DNA of 64,000 nucleotides, taken from NCBI GenBank assembly GCA_963777775.1, contig CAVZRL010000009.1, positions 248,001 through 312,000 of the forward strand, given 5' to 3'. Made by a program: the position numbers and the translations under genes. The notes beneath the pieces are model-generated. The model ran no database searches. It saw only the letters and a list, made by a program, of their open reading frames with translations, and had not been told where the DNA came from. Of the stretch, positions 41,516 to 49,772 are shown piece by piece; position 1 is the first letter of the stretch, and the number at the start of each line of letters is the position of its first letter. The stretch comes from WHSW01 sp963777775 (GTDB lineage Bacteria; Actinomycetota; Thermoleophilia; Solirubrobacterales; 70-9).

Positions 41516-42220
41516 ATGCGACGCGACCTGATCAACTCCGCGCTCGCGATCGTCGTCGTCACGATCGTCCTCGGTCTCGCCTATCCGCTGCTTACCACCG
41601 GCGTCTCGCAGGTTCTGTTCGGCGATCAGGCCGACGGCTCGAAGGTCGAGGTCGACGGCGAGGTCGTCGGCTCGAGCCTGATCGCGCAGCCTTTCAAGCG
41701 CGAGGCCGAGCGCGGTCCGGGCCTCGAGCGCGACCCGGCCTACTTCCAGCCGCGCCCCTCGATCACCGGCTACTCGCCGAACGTCACCTACTTCAACAAC
41801 CTCGGGCCCAACAATCTGACCCTGAGCCGCTACTTCGCCAACAAGGCCGAGACCTACCTGGCGCGCGAGGGCGAGTTCACGCCCGGGCTCGAGCTCGCCG
41901 ACGTGCCCGTGGACGCCGTGACCACCTCGGCCTCGGGCGTCGATCCGCACATCTCCGAGGCCAACGCCGAGATCCAGGCGAACCGGGTCGCCGAGGAGCG
42001 CGGGCTCGAGCTCGACACCGTGCTCGACCTGGTCGACGAGCACACCGACGGTCGCGCCCTCGGGGTGCTCGGCGAACCCGGCGTCAACGTGCTCGAGCTC
42101 AACATCGCGCTCGACGAGGAGGGCACCGTGACCGACCGCCCGCAGACGATGGTGACCGGCGCGATCCTGCGTGTCGCGATCTTCGACAGCTTGCGCAAGC
42201 TCGATCCCCGCGCTGGATGA
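41516..42220 (+). CDS. kdpC: KdpC subunit, reading in frame into the start of kdpB
   Basis: KdpC homology covers about residues 1-203: membrane helix at 8-28, then GSSLIAQPF, YFQPRPSITGYSP, SNLGPNN-type YFNNLGPNNL, SGVDPHISEANAEIQANRVA, and the usual ending GVNVLELNIALDE. Instead of stopping there, the frame continues through GTG 42128, a likely kdpB start with GAGGAGG upstream, and stops at 42220 after a frameshift inside kdpB. So kdpC lacks its own stop. The gene comes directly after kdpA, whereas standard operons have kdpB in between. KdpC binds ATP cooperatively and stabilises the complex. Confidence 0.85.
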   Translation: MRRDLINSALAIVVVTIVLGLAYPLLTTGVSQVLFGDQADGSKVEVDGEVVGSSLIAQPFKREAERGPGLERDPAYFQPRPSITGYSPNVTYFNNLGPNNLTLSRYFANKAETYLAREGEFTPGLELADVPVDAVTTSASGVDPHISEANAEIQANRVAEERGLELDTVLDLVDEHTDGRALGVLGEPGVNVLELNIALDEEGTVTDRPQTMVTGAILRVAIFDSLRKLDPRAG

Positions 42221-44206
42221 TCCACAACCCGGTCATGTTCGTGGTCGAGATCGGCGCTCTGATCACCACGATCGGCTGGCTGATCCAGGCCGGCGGCGGC
42301 GAGCCGCTCGGCGGCGGCGACGAGCCTGCCTGGTTCACCGGCGTGGTCGCGATCTGGCTCTGGCTCACGGTCGTGTTCGGCAACCTCGCCGAGGCGCTGG
42401 CCGAGGGGCGGGGAAAGGCCCAGGCGGCGGCGCTGCGCGCGATGCGGACCGAGACCGTCGCCCGGCTGCTCGAAGGCGGCGAGAAGCCGGCGAGCGAACT
42501 GGCAAAGGGCGACGTGGTCGTGGTCGAGGCGGGACAGTTGATCCCTGGCGACGGTACGGTGATCGAGGGCATCGCCTCCGTCGACGAGTCTGCGGTGACC
42601 GGCGAGTCCGCGCCCGTTATCCGCGAGGCCGGCGGCGACCGCTCGGCGGTCACCGGCGGCACCCGCGCGCTCTCCGACCGGATCGTGGTTGAGGTCACCC
42701 AGGAACCGGGCCAGTCGTTCCTCGACCGGATGATCGCCCTGGTCGAGGGCGCCAGCCGGCGCAAGACCCCGAACGAGATCGCGCTCGGGATCCTGCTCGC
42801 CGGGCTGACGCTTGTCTTCCTGGTCGTCGTCGTCACCCTGCGCCCGTTCGCTGAGTTCGCGGGCACCAGCGCCTCCGTCGCTACCCTGATCGCGCTCCTG
42901 GTCGCGCTGATCCCGACCACGATCGGCGCCTTGCTGTCGGCGATCGGGATCGCCGGCATGGACCGACTTGGTGCGCCGCAACGTACTCGCGCTCTCCGGG
43001 CGATCGGTCGAGGCCTCCGGCGACGTCGACGTGCTGCTGCTCGACAAGACCGGGACGATCACGCTCGGAAACCGCCAGGCGACCGAGTTCATCCCGATGC
43101 CAGGGGTGACCGAGATCGAGCTCGCCGAGGCCGCCCAGTACGCATCGCTGGCCGATGAGACGCCCGAGGGCCGCTCGATCGTCGTGCTCGCCAAGCAGTA
43201 CGGGATCCGCGAGCATGAGCTCGCCGCGCACGCCCAGTTCGTCCCCTTCTCGGCCGAGACGCGGATGAGCGGCGTCGACCTGAACGGGACCCGGATCCGC
43301 AAGGGCGCCGGCGATGCGATCCTCGAGCTGGTCGCGACGGCGGGCGGCCAGGCGCCACCGGAGTTGCGAATGACGATGGACGAGATCGCCCGCGATGGCG
43401 GCACCCCGCTCGCGGTCGCCCGCGACGGCCAGGTGCTCGGGGTCGTCTACCTCAAGGACGTGGTCAAGGAGGGTATGAGCCACCGCTTCGACCAGCTCCG
43501 GGCGATGGGGATCCGCACCGTAATGGTGACCGGCGACAACCCGCTCACCGCCGCCAAGATCGCCGACGAGTCCGGGGTCGACGACTTCCTCGCCCAGGCG
43601 ACGCCGGAGCGAAAGCTGGAGCTGATCCGCGAGCTCCAGACCGAGGGCCGGCTGGTGGCGATGACCGGAGACGGCACCAACGACGCCCCCGCCCTCGCGC
43701 AGGCCGACGTCGGGGTCGCGATGAACACCGGGACCCAGGCCGCTCGCGAGGCGGGCAACATGGTCGATCTCGACTCCAACCCGACGAAGCTGATCGAGGT
43801 CGTCGAGATCGGCAAGCAGCTGCTGATCACCCGCGGCGCCCTGACCACGTTCTCGGTCGCCAACGATGTCGCCAAGTACTTCGCGATCCTGCCCGCGATC
43901 TTCGCCGCTACCTACGCCGTCGCCGCGGGGGCATCGTCCAACACGTTCATCGACGGGCCGCTCGACAAGCTCAACATCATGGACCTCGGCACCCCCGAGT
44001 CGGCGATCATCTCGGCGATCATCTTCAACGCGCTCGTGATCCCTGCCCTGGTCCCCCTGGCCCTGCGCGGGGTGCGCTACCGGGCCGTCGGCGCAACGGC
44101 GATGCTGCGCCGCAACATCCTCATCTACGGCCTCGGCGGGATCATCGCCCCCTTCATCGGCATCAAGCTGGTCGACCTGCTGGTCCACAACGTGCTCGGC
44201 GCCTAG
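42128..44206 (+). pseudogene. kdpB: KdpB ATPase subunit, disrupted by two frameshifts
   Basis: Corrected length about 691 residues, normal for KdpB. It starts at GTG 42128, then DSLRKLDPR; a +2 (GC repeat) change near 42210 shifts frame to MIHNPVMFVVEIGALIT. A +1 T near 42970 (CGACTTGGTG) shifts again to VRRNVLALSGRSVEASGDVD. P-type ATPase motifs are intact: VTGESAPV (actuator), LLLDKTGTITLGN (phosphorylated Asp), VMVTGDNPLTA and MTGDGTNDAPALAQADVGVA (hinge). The C-terminal membrane part runs cleanly to 44206. It would pump K+ together with KdpA. As with kdpA, the lesions may be sequencing errors. Confidence 0.85.
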
Positions 44207-44220
44207 GCAGAATCCGGCCG

Positions 44221-45354
44221 ATGGCGCGGAGCGGACGCGGCCGCTACAAGATCTTCCTCGGGATGGCCGCCGGGGTCGGCAAGACCTACCGCATGCTCCA
44301 GGAGGGCCAGACCGAGAAGCGGGCCGGCCGCGACGTCCTGCTCGCCTACCTGGAACCGCACGGCCGGGCGGAGACCGAGGCTCAGGCCGAGGGCCTCGAT
44401 CGCCTGCCCCGGCGCCCAGTGCCCTACCGCGACACGGTGCTCGAGGAGATGGACCTGCCGGCGATCTTTCGCCGCGCCCCCGAGCTGGCGCTGATCGACG
44501 AGCTCGCACATACCAACGCGCCGGGACTGGAGCACGCGAAGCGCTACGAGGACATCGACGACGTGCTCGAGACCGGGATCGACGTCTTCTCGACCGTCAA
44601 CGTGCAGCATCTCGAGAGCCTCAACGACCGGGTCGCGGAGCTGACCGGCGTTCGGGTGCGGGAGACGTTCCCGGACGGCGTGCTGACCGCTGCCGACGAG
44701 GTGGTGTTGATCGATCTCACGCCCGAAGCATTGATCGACCGTCTGCGGGCCGGCAAGGTCTACCCGGCGGAGCGGATCGAGGCGTCGCTGCAGAACTTCT
44801 TCAAGATCGAGAACCTCGCGACCTTGCGCGAGCTGGCACTGCGCCAGGTCGCCGAGGAGGTCGAGTCGAAGCGGGTCGTCCGCGAGGAGGAGCCGCTCGG
44901 CACCCGCGAGCGCGTGATTGAGGCGGCCCCGCAGGCGGTCGCCGAACGCGTCTTGGCCCTGGTCACCCCCCGGCCGAGCTCGCAGCGGCTGGTCAGACGG
45001 GCGTGGCGCTCGGCTCAGCGACTCGGAGCGGAGCTCGATCTGCTCTACGTCCGCTCCCCGGGCTCCGATGAAGCGCCCGACCAGCGCGAGCAGCTCGGAG
45101 CCCTGGGACGGCTCGCCTCGGTGCTCGGCGCGCGTCTGCTGATCGAGGAGGGCGACGACGTCGCCAGAACCGCCGCCGAGATCGGGCGCGAGCGCGGCAC
45201 CACGTACGTGCTGATCGGACAGGGCGCGCCCCGGGCGGGACTCGGGAGGTGGCGCGAGTCGCTTGCCGACCGCCTGATGCGGCTGCTGCCGGGCGTCGAC
45301 GTGCGGATCGTCGCCGATCGGGCGCTGCGCGACGACCAGGAGGACTCGGAATGA
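44221..45354 (+). CDS. KdpD N-terminal half (KdpD domain plus Usp domain) as a separate protein
   Basis: 377 residues. The KdpD domain occupies 1-210: YKIFLGMAAGVGKTYRML contains the Walker A-like GMAAGVGKT, and LALIDELAHTNAPG is the conserved Walker B-like region; STVNVQHLESLNDRV and RVRETFPDGVL are further hallmarks. Residues about 235-370 are a universal-stress-protein domain (ERVLALVTPRPSSQRLVRRA to TYVLIGQGAP). The membrane and kinase parts are missing and are encoded at 36188-37579. It begins 14 bp after kdpB. Full-length KdpD uses this region for cyclic-di-AMP/ATP and K+ sensing, so this protein probably docks on the separate kinase. Confidence 0.9.
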   Translation: MARSGRGRYKIFLGMAAGVGKTYRMLQEGQTEKRAGRDVLLAYLEPHGRAETEAQAEGLDRLPRRPVPYRDTVLEEMDLPAIFRRAPELALIDELAHTNAPGLEHAKRYEDIDDVLETGIDVFSTVNVQHLESLNDRVAELTGVRVRETFPDGVLTAADEVVLIDLTPEALIDRLRAGKVYPAERIEASLQNFFKIENLATLRELALRQVAEEVESKRVVREEEPLGTRERVIEAAPQAVAERVLALVTPRPSSQRLVRRAWRSAQRLGAELDLLYVRSPGSDEAPDQREQLGALGRLASVLGARLLIEEGDDVARTAAEIGRERGTTYVLIGQGAPRAGLGRWRESLADRLMRLLPGVDVRIVADRALRDDQEDSE

Positions 45355-45807
45355 GATCGCGACACGCAGGAGCGTCCGAGCTCCGAGAGCCGGCGGATCC
45401 TGTTCCCGTTCCTTGGCCCGGAGCTCTCGGAGCGATCGCTCGAGGCCGCGCTGCGGCTCTCTGAGACGCAGCGGGCCGTCCTCATGCCTGCGTACCTGGC
45501 GATAGTGCCAAGAGGGCTGGCGCTCGAGGCGCCGATGGGAGCCGAGTCCGAGCGCGCGATGGCCGTGCTCGAGCTGATCGAGCAGCGGGGACGCCGGGCG
45601 GGAATCGAGGTCGACGCGCGAATCGAGCGCGGGCGGACCGCGCGCCAGGCGCTTGAGCGCCTACTCGGCAGCGAGCGCTTCGACACCCTGGTCCTGCCCG
45701 CCCGGACGAGCTCGAGCGACGGCTTCGAAGTCGCCGACGTCGCCTGGATCCTCGACCAGGCGCCGGGCGAGGTTCTCGTCCTCCGCCCTGCGCCCGTTTC
45801 GGAATGA
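45351..45807 (+). pseudogene. Universal stress protein-like gene, probably frameshifted near its start
   Basis: ATG 45351 overlaps the stop of the KdpD N-domain gene (ATGA) and opens a short frame (MRSRHAGASELRE). Near 45385 the coding signal moves to another frame, SRRILFPFLGPELSERSLEA, which continues without a stop to 45807. That frame has no ATG, GTG or TTG until ATG 45484. It contains GLALEAPMGAESERAMAVLE and ERFDTLVLPARTSS, then ILDQAPGEVLVLRPAP, a Usp-fold pattern. It may have arisen with the Usp domain of KdpD. Either a one-base indel broke the gene, or a shorter protein starts at 45484. Confidence 0.6.
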
Positions 45808-45811
45808 ACAT

Positions 45812-45836
45812 CGGAACGGCGTTCTTGTTTTAGGAT
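45812..45836 (+). promoter_or_regulatory. IclR-type operator and -10 before the polyamine-binding protein gene
   Basis: CGGAAC-GGC-GTTCTT at 45812-45826 matches the dyads at 49735 and 51243. TAGGAT (45831-45836), a good -10, begins 4 bp after the dyad, the same geometry as at 51243. Repressor binding would block RNA polymerase. Confidence 0.55.
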
Positions 45837-45875
45837 GTCGGTGGCCGAGGGGAAGCGAGCGGAGGAGGGCAACGG

Positions 45876-47066
45876 ATGAGTGGACGGGCTCAGGATCGCG
45901 AGATCGGCGCACTCCCCCGCCTCGGCTTGGCTCTGCTGGCGCTCGCGGCGGCGGCCGGACTCGCCGCCTGCGGCAGCGACCTGGGCAGCGAGTCCGAGGA
46001 CGAGGGCGAAGTCCAGGTCGCCGAGGCCGGGCCCGCCGAGGGCGAGTTCACGATGTCGACCGGACCGCTCTACATCGACAAGGGCAAGGGCGGCGTCGAT
46101 GGGCCCGGGGGGACGCTGGCGGAGTTTGAGGCCGAGACCGGGATCACCCCGAACTACCTCGAGGACATCAACGGGAACGAGTCGTTCTTCGCCAAGCTCC
46201 GGCCCGAGCTCGAAAACGGCGAGTCGGGTGGTCGCGACATCATCGTCGCCACCGACTGGATGGCGAAGCGCTACTACGACCTCGGCTACGCCCAGGAGCT
46301 CGACAAGTCTGCGCTTCCCAACGTCGAGGAGAACCTGCTGCCGACCCTGCGCAACCCCGACTTCGACCCCGAGCGCTCATTTACGGTGCCGTGGCAGAGC
46401 GGGCTGACCGGAATCGTCGTCCGCTCCGACCTCGCCCCCGACATCGACTCGGTCGACGACCTCTTCGACCCCAAGTACAAGGGCAAGGTGACGCTGCTCG
46501 AGGAGCTGCGCGACACGGTGCCGCTGATGATGATGGCCGAGGGGATCGATCCCCATAAGGCGACCAAGGAGCAGTGGCTGGAAACGATCGACAAGATCGA
46601 GCAGGCGGTCGAATCGGGACAGATCCGCGACATCACCGGCAACGACTACATCGACGACCTGCCGCGCGGCGACATCGTCGCCGCGATCGGGTGGTCCGGG
46701 GACGCGGAATACCTGAAGCTCGACAACCCGGACATCGAGTTCGTGATGCCCGCCGACGGCTGCGTGATCTGGTCCGACGACATGATCATTCCGGTCGGCG
46801 CGCCGAACCCGGGGGCCGCCTACGCGTTCATGGACTACGTCTACGAGCCCGAGAACGCGGCCCAGATCGCCGCTTACGTCTACTACACGACTCCGGTCGA
46901 CGGCGTTCGCGAGGTGTTCGAGCGCCAGGGCGAGAAGGCACTCGCCAACAGCGACCTGATCTTCCCGAGCGAGGAGTTCACCGAGGGGTGCGTGACCCAG
47001 CCCACGCTCGACCCCGAGGACGAGCAGGAGATCGAGGAGGCGTGGGGACAGCTGGTCGCCGGCTGA
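45876..47066 (+). CDS. Spermidine/putrescine-type ABC transporter substrate-binding lipoprotein (PotD-like)
   Basis: 396 residues; SD GGAGGAGGG stands before the ATG. The lipobox LAAC (Cys32 region) follows a hydrophobic stretch, and an acidic spacer follows. The mature domain is a type II periplasmic-binding fold with FEAETGITPNYLEDINGNES, DIIVATDWMAKRYYDLGYAQ, FTVPWQSGLTGIVVRSD and FVMPADGCVIWSDDMIIPVG, all typical of PotD/PotF. Acidic and aromatic residues that bind polyamine amines are expected in these segments. It sits before the permease gene, and an IclR-type operator-like dyad precedes it. The exact polyamine cannot be assigned. Confidence 0.9.
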   Translation: MSGRAQDREIGALPRLGLALLALAAAAGLAACGSDLGSESEDEGEVQVAEAGPAEGEFTMSTGPLYIDKGKGGVDGPGGTLAEFEAETGITPNYLEDINGNESFFAKLRPELENGESGGRDIIVATDWMAKRYYDLGYAQELDKSALPNVEENLLPTLRNPDFDPERSFTVPWQSGLTGIVVRSDLAPDIDSVDDLFDPKYKGKVTLLEELRDTVPLMMMAEGIDPHKATKEQWLETIDKIEQAVESGQIRDITGNDYIDDLPRGDIVAAIGWSGDAEYLKLDNPDIEFVMPADGCVIWSDDMIIPVGAPNPGAAYAFMDYVYEPENAAQIAAYVYYTTPVDGVREVFERQGEKALANSDLIFPSEEFTEGCVTQPTLDPEDEQEIEEAWGQLVAG

Positions 47067-47115
47067 CCCCTACCGACGCTCGCAGCGGACCGCGGGCGCC
47101 CGAGCCCCAGGGATC

Positions 47116-48831
47116 GTGATCCGCCGGCGGCTCGGTCCCTACGGGCTGCTCGCCCCGGGCCTGCTCTGGCTCGGCCTGTTCTTCGTCGTTCCGATGTACT
47201 TCATGGGCGTCGTCTCGCTCGAGACGGGCTCGCTGAACACCGGCTTCCAGTTCAGCTGGGAGTTCTCGAACTTCACCGACTCGATCTCGGAGTACCGCGA
47301 GCAGTTCCTGCGCTCGTTCGCCTACGGGGGCATCGCCACGTTGCTGGCGCTGCTGATCGCCTACCCGCTCGCCTACGCGATCGCGTTTCGCGGCGGGCGC
47401 TGGCGCACGGCGCTGCTGCTGGCGGTGATGGCGCCGTTCTTCACCACCTACCTGATCCGCACCCTCGCCTGGCAGACGATCCTCTCCGACCAGAGCCCGG
47501 TGGTCGACTTCCTGCGCACGGTCAGCCTTGTCGGCGAGGACGGCCGGGTGCTCGACACCTCCGCCTCGGTGATCGCCGGGCTGACGTACAACTTCCTCCC
47601 CTTCATGATCCTGCCGATCTACGCGGTGCTCGAGCGGCTCGACGCGCGGCTGATCGAGGCGGCCAGGGACCTCTACTCCTCGTCACGCAGCGCTTTCCTC
47701 AACGTCACCCTGCCGCTCTCGGCGCCCGGCGTGGTGGCCGGAGTCCTGCTCACCTTCATCCCCGCGGTCGGCGACTACGTAAACGCCTACTTCCTCGGCG
47801 GCCCGAACCAGGCGATGATCGGCAACGTGATCCAGGGCCAGTACCTGGAGCTCTCCAACTACCCGGTCGCCGCCGCACTCTCGTTCGTGTTCATGGCGCT
47901 GATCATGATCGCGGTCCTGCTCTACCTGCGATTCGCCGGGACCGGGGCGCTGATCGGCGACGACGAGAGCGTCACCGTCGAGACGACGGCAACCAGCAGC
48001 ACCCAGACGCGCGGCCATGGCGTGCTCGGCTGGCTGCGCGCACACGCCCTCAACCTCTATGCCGGGATCGCGGTCGCCTACATGCTGATCCCGATCGCTG
48101 TGATCGCCGTGTTCTCGTTCAATGACCCGACGGGCAGCTTCAACTTCACCTGGCAGGGGTTCACGCTCGATTACTGGGCGCACCCGTTCGCGCAGGCCGA
48201 TCTCACCGACGCGCTGGTGACAAGCCTCCAGCTCGCGGTGCTCTCGACCGTGATCGCGACAGTGATCGGGACGATGTTGGCGCTGGCCCTGGTCCGTCAT
48301 CGGTTCCGTGGCCGGAGGGCGGCGAACGTGCTGATCCTGATCCCGATGGCGACGCCCGAGGTGGTGATCGGCGCGGCGCTGCTCTCGATGTTCGTCTACG
48401 TCGGCGTCGCGCGGGGGTTCACCACCTTGCTGATCGCCCACGTGATGTTCTCGATCAGCTTCGTGGTCGTGATCGTGCGCTCGCGCCTGATCGGCTTCGA
48501 CCGCAGCATCGAGGATGTCGCGGCCGACCTCGGCGCCGGCCCGCTGACCGCCTTTCGCACCGTCACCCTGCCGCTGCTCGCGCCGGCGATCCTCGCCGCC
48601 GCCCTGCTCGCCTTCGCGCTCTCGATCGACGACTTCGTGATCTCCAACTTCAACTCCGGCACCACGGTCACCTTCCCGCTCTACATCTTCGGGGCCTCCC
48701 AGCGAGGGATCCCGGTCGAGGTCAACGTCCTGGCGACGATGCTGTTCGCGCTCACGATCGCGGCGATGGCGTTCACGGTCTGGCAGCAGCGCCGCGCCGA
48801 GCGCCTGGCCCGGGTCGCACCGGACGCCTGA
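47116..48831 (+). CDS. Fused polyamine ABC permease (PotB-PotC in one chain)
   Basis: 571 residues from GTG 47116, with about 12 membrane helices in two halves. Residues 1-290 resemble PotB with the EAA-type loop EAARDLYSSSRSAFLNVTLP; a short polar linker (about 285-305) leads to a PotC-like half with DVAADLGAGPLTAFRTVTLP. Both loops would contact the ATPase. The two genes are usually separate. No PotA-type ATPase is encoded in this window, so the transporter must use an ATPase encoded elsewhere. It starts 49 bp after the binding-protein gene and ends 14 bp before the convergent iclR-type gene. Confidence 0.88.
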   Translation: MIRRRLGPYGLLAPGLLWLGLFFVVPMYFMGVVSLETGSLNTGFQFSWEFSNFTDSISEYREQFLRSFAYGGIATLLALLIAYPLAYAIAFRGGRWRTALLLAVMAPFFTTYLIRTLAWQTILSDQSPVVDFLRTVSLVGEDGRVLDTSASVIAGLTYNFLPFMILPIYAVLERLDARLIEAARDLYSSSRSAFLNVTLPLSAPGVVAGVLLTFIPAVGDYVNAYFLGGPNQAMIGNVIQGQYLELSNYPVAAALSFVFMALIMIAVLLYLRFAGTGALIGDDESVTVETTATSSTQTRGHGVLGWLRAHALNLYAGIAVAYMLIPIAVIAVFSFNDPTGSFNFTWQGFTLDYWAHPFAQADLTDALVTSLQLAVLSTVIATVIGTMLALALVRHRFRGRRAANVLILIPMATPEVVIGAALLSMFVYVGVARGFTTLLIAHVMFSISFVVVIVRSRLIGFDRSIEDVAADLGAGPLTAFRTVTLPLLAPAILAAALLAFALSIDDFVISNFNSGTTVTFPLYIFGASQRGIPVEVNVLATMLFALTIAAMAFTVWQQRRAERLARVAPDA

Positions 48832-48845
48832 CGGCCACGCCAGGC

Positions 48846-49721
48846 TCAGGCCGGCGCGGGCGCCCGGTCGCCGGCCCGGCCCGCGGCGGTCTCGCAGATC
48901 GCCTCCAGCGCCATCCTCGCGGCGCTCGCGGGGTCGTCGAGGTTCGTGTCCGCCGGCGGCGGATAGCCGAGGTCGACGGAGATCGCCTCCGCCACCCGGC
49001 GCACCGCGAGCGCCTCGGAAAGCAGCCGCTCGCGCCCGTAGCGCGAGGCAATGCCGCTGATCGTCAGCGCCGCCACGGTCCGCCCCTCGGCGTCACGGAC
49101 CGGCGCCGAGATCGCGACCGCGTCGGGCACCCGCTCGCCGACGCTTACCCCGACCCCGGCCTCGGCGATCAGGTCCAGCTCGGCGGTCAGCTGCACTGGG
49201 TCGGTCGTCGTGTCCGCAGTCAGGCGCTCGAGCTCGGCGTCGCCGATCAGCCGCTCGCGCTCGCCCGCCGGCAGGCTGGCCAGCAGCACCTTGCCGGTGG
49301 CCCCCGAGTGGGCCGGGTAGTGGCGGCCGATCGCCTGGTTCATCCGCATCTCGTGCAGGCCGTCGGCGCGCAATACCGGGACCACGCTTGCCCCGTCGAG
49401 CTCGGCCAGCACGACCGCCTCGCGGCACTCGTCGCGCAGGCGCTCCATGTGTGGCCTAGCGGCGCCGGGGACGTTCGAGGCAGCGGCCGCGAGCGCGCCG
49501 GCGGAGCGCAACAGCGGCCCGAGCCGATACTCCTCGCGCCGGTCCGCCTGCGAGAGCAGCCCGTTGGCGACCATGTCGGAGAGGGTTCGGTGAAGGCTCG
49601 CCCGGCTGACCCCGCTGCCCTCGAGGAGCTGGGCAAACCGCAGCGAGAAGGTGCCGGCGCGGAGGAAGCACTCGAGCACCCGCCTCACCTTCTCGACGGC
49701 CGATTGCCCGTCACGACCCAC
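48846..49721 (-). CDS. IclR-family transcriptional regulator
   Basis: 291 residues from GTG 49721. The winged helix-turn-helix is at about 8-65 (AVEKVRRVLECF, then SGVSRASLHRTLSDMVANGL). The effector domain spans about 80-275 with RHYPAHSGATGKVLLASLPA, the family signature region, and SAPVRDAEGRTVAALTISGI. Family members are repressors or activators that bind short dyads and sense small metabolites. A CGGAAC-N3-GTTTCG dyad lies 14 bp before its own start and also before the transporter and ligase genes, so autoregulation and control of polyamine genes are likely. The effector may be a polyamine or gamma-glutamyl intermediate. Confidence 0.9.
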   Translation of the reverse strand: MGRDGQSAVEKVRRVLECFLRAGTFSLRFAQLLEGSGVSRASLHRTLSDMVANGLLSQADRREEYRLGPLLRSAGALAAAASNVPGAARPHMERLRDECREAVVLAELDGASVVPVLRADGLHEMRMNQAIGRHYPAHSGATGKVLLASLPAGERERLIGDAELERLTADTTTDPVQLTAELDLIAEAGVGVSVGERVPDAVAISAPVRDAEGRTVAALTISGIASRYGRERLLSEALAVRRVAEAISVDLGYPPPADTNLDDPASAARMALEAICETAAGRAGDRAPAPA

Positions 49722-49734
49722 CCCGACAGTATGG

Positions 49735-49749
49735 CGGAACGCTGTTTCG
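49735..49749 (-). promoter_or_regulatory. IclR-type operator at the regulator's own promoter
   Basis: CGGAAC-GCT-GTTTCG on the plus strand; extended, GGCGGAAC pairs with GTTTCGCC with one mismatch. On the minus strand it is followed within 2 bp by CATACT, a -10-like element, and by the GTG start at 49721. Confidence 0.55.
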
Positions 49750-49772
49750 CCAATCCGCCGAGCCCGCGCGCC

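Noticed and set aside
39749..43000. Programmed ribosomal frameshifting in kdpA and kdpB
   Set aside because: About nine shifts in mixed directions with no common slippery sequence or downstream structure is not a programmed pattern; errors or decay explain it better.
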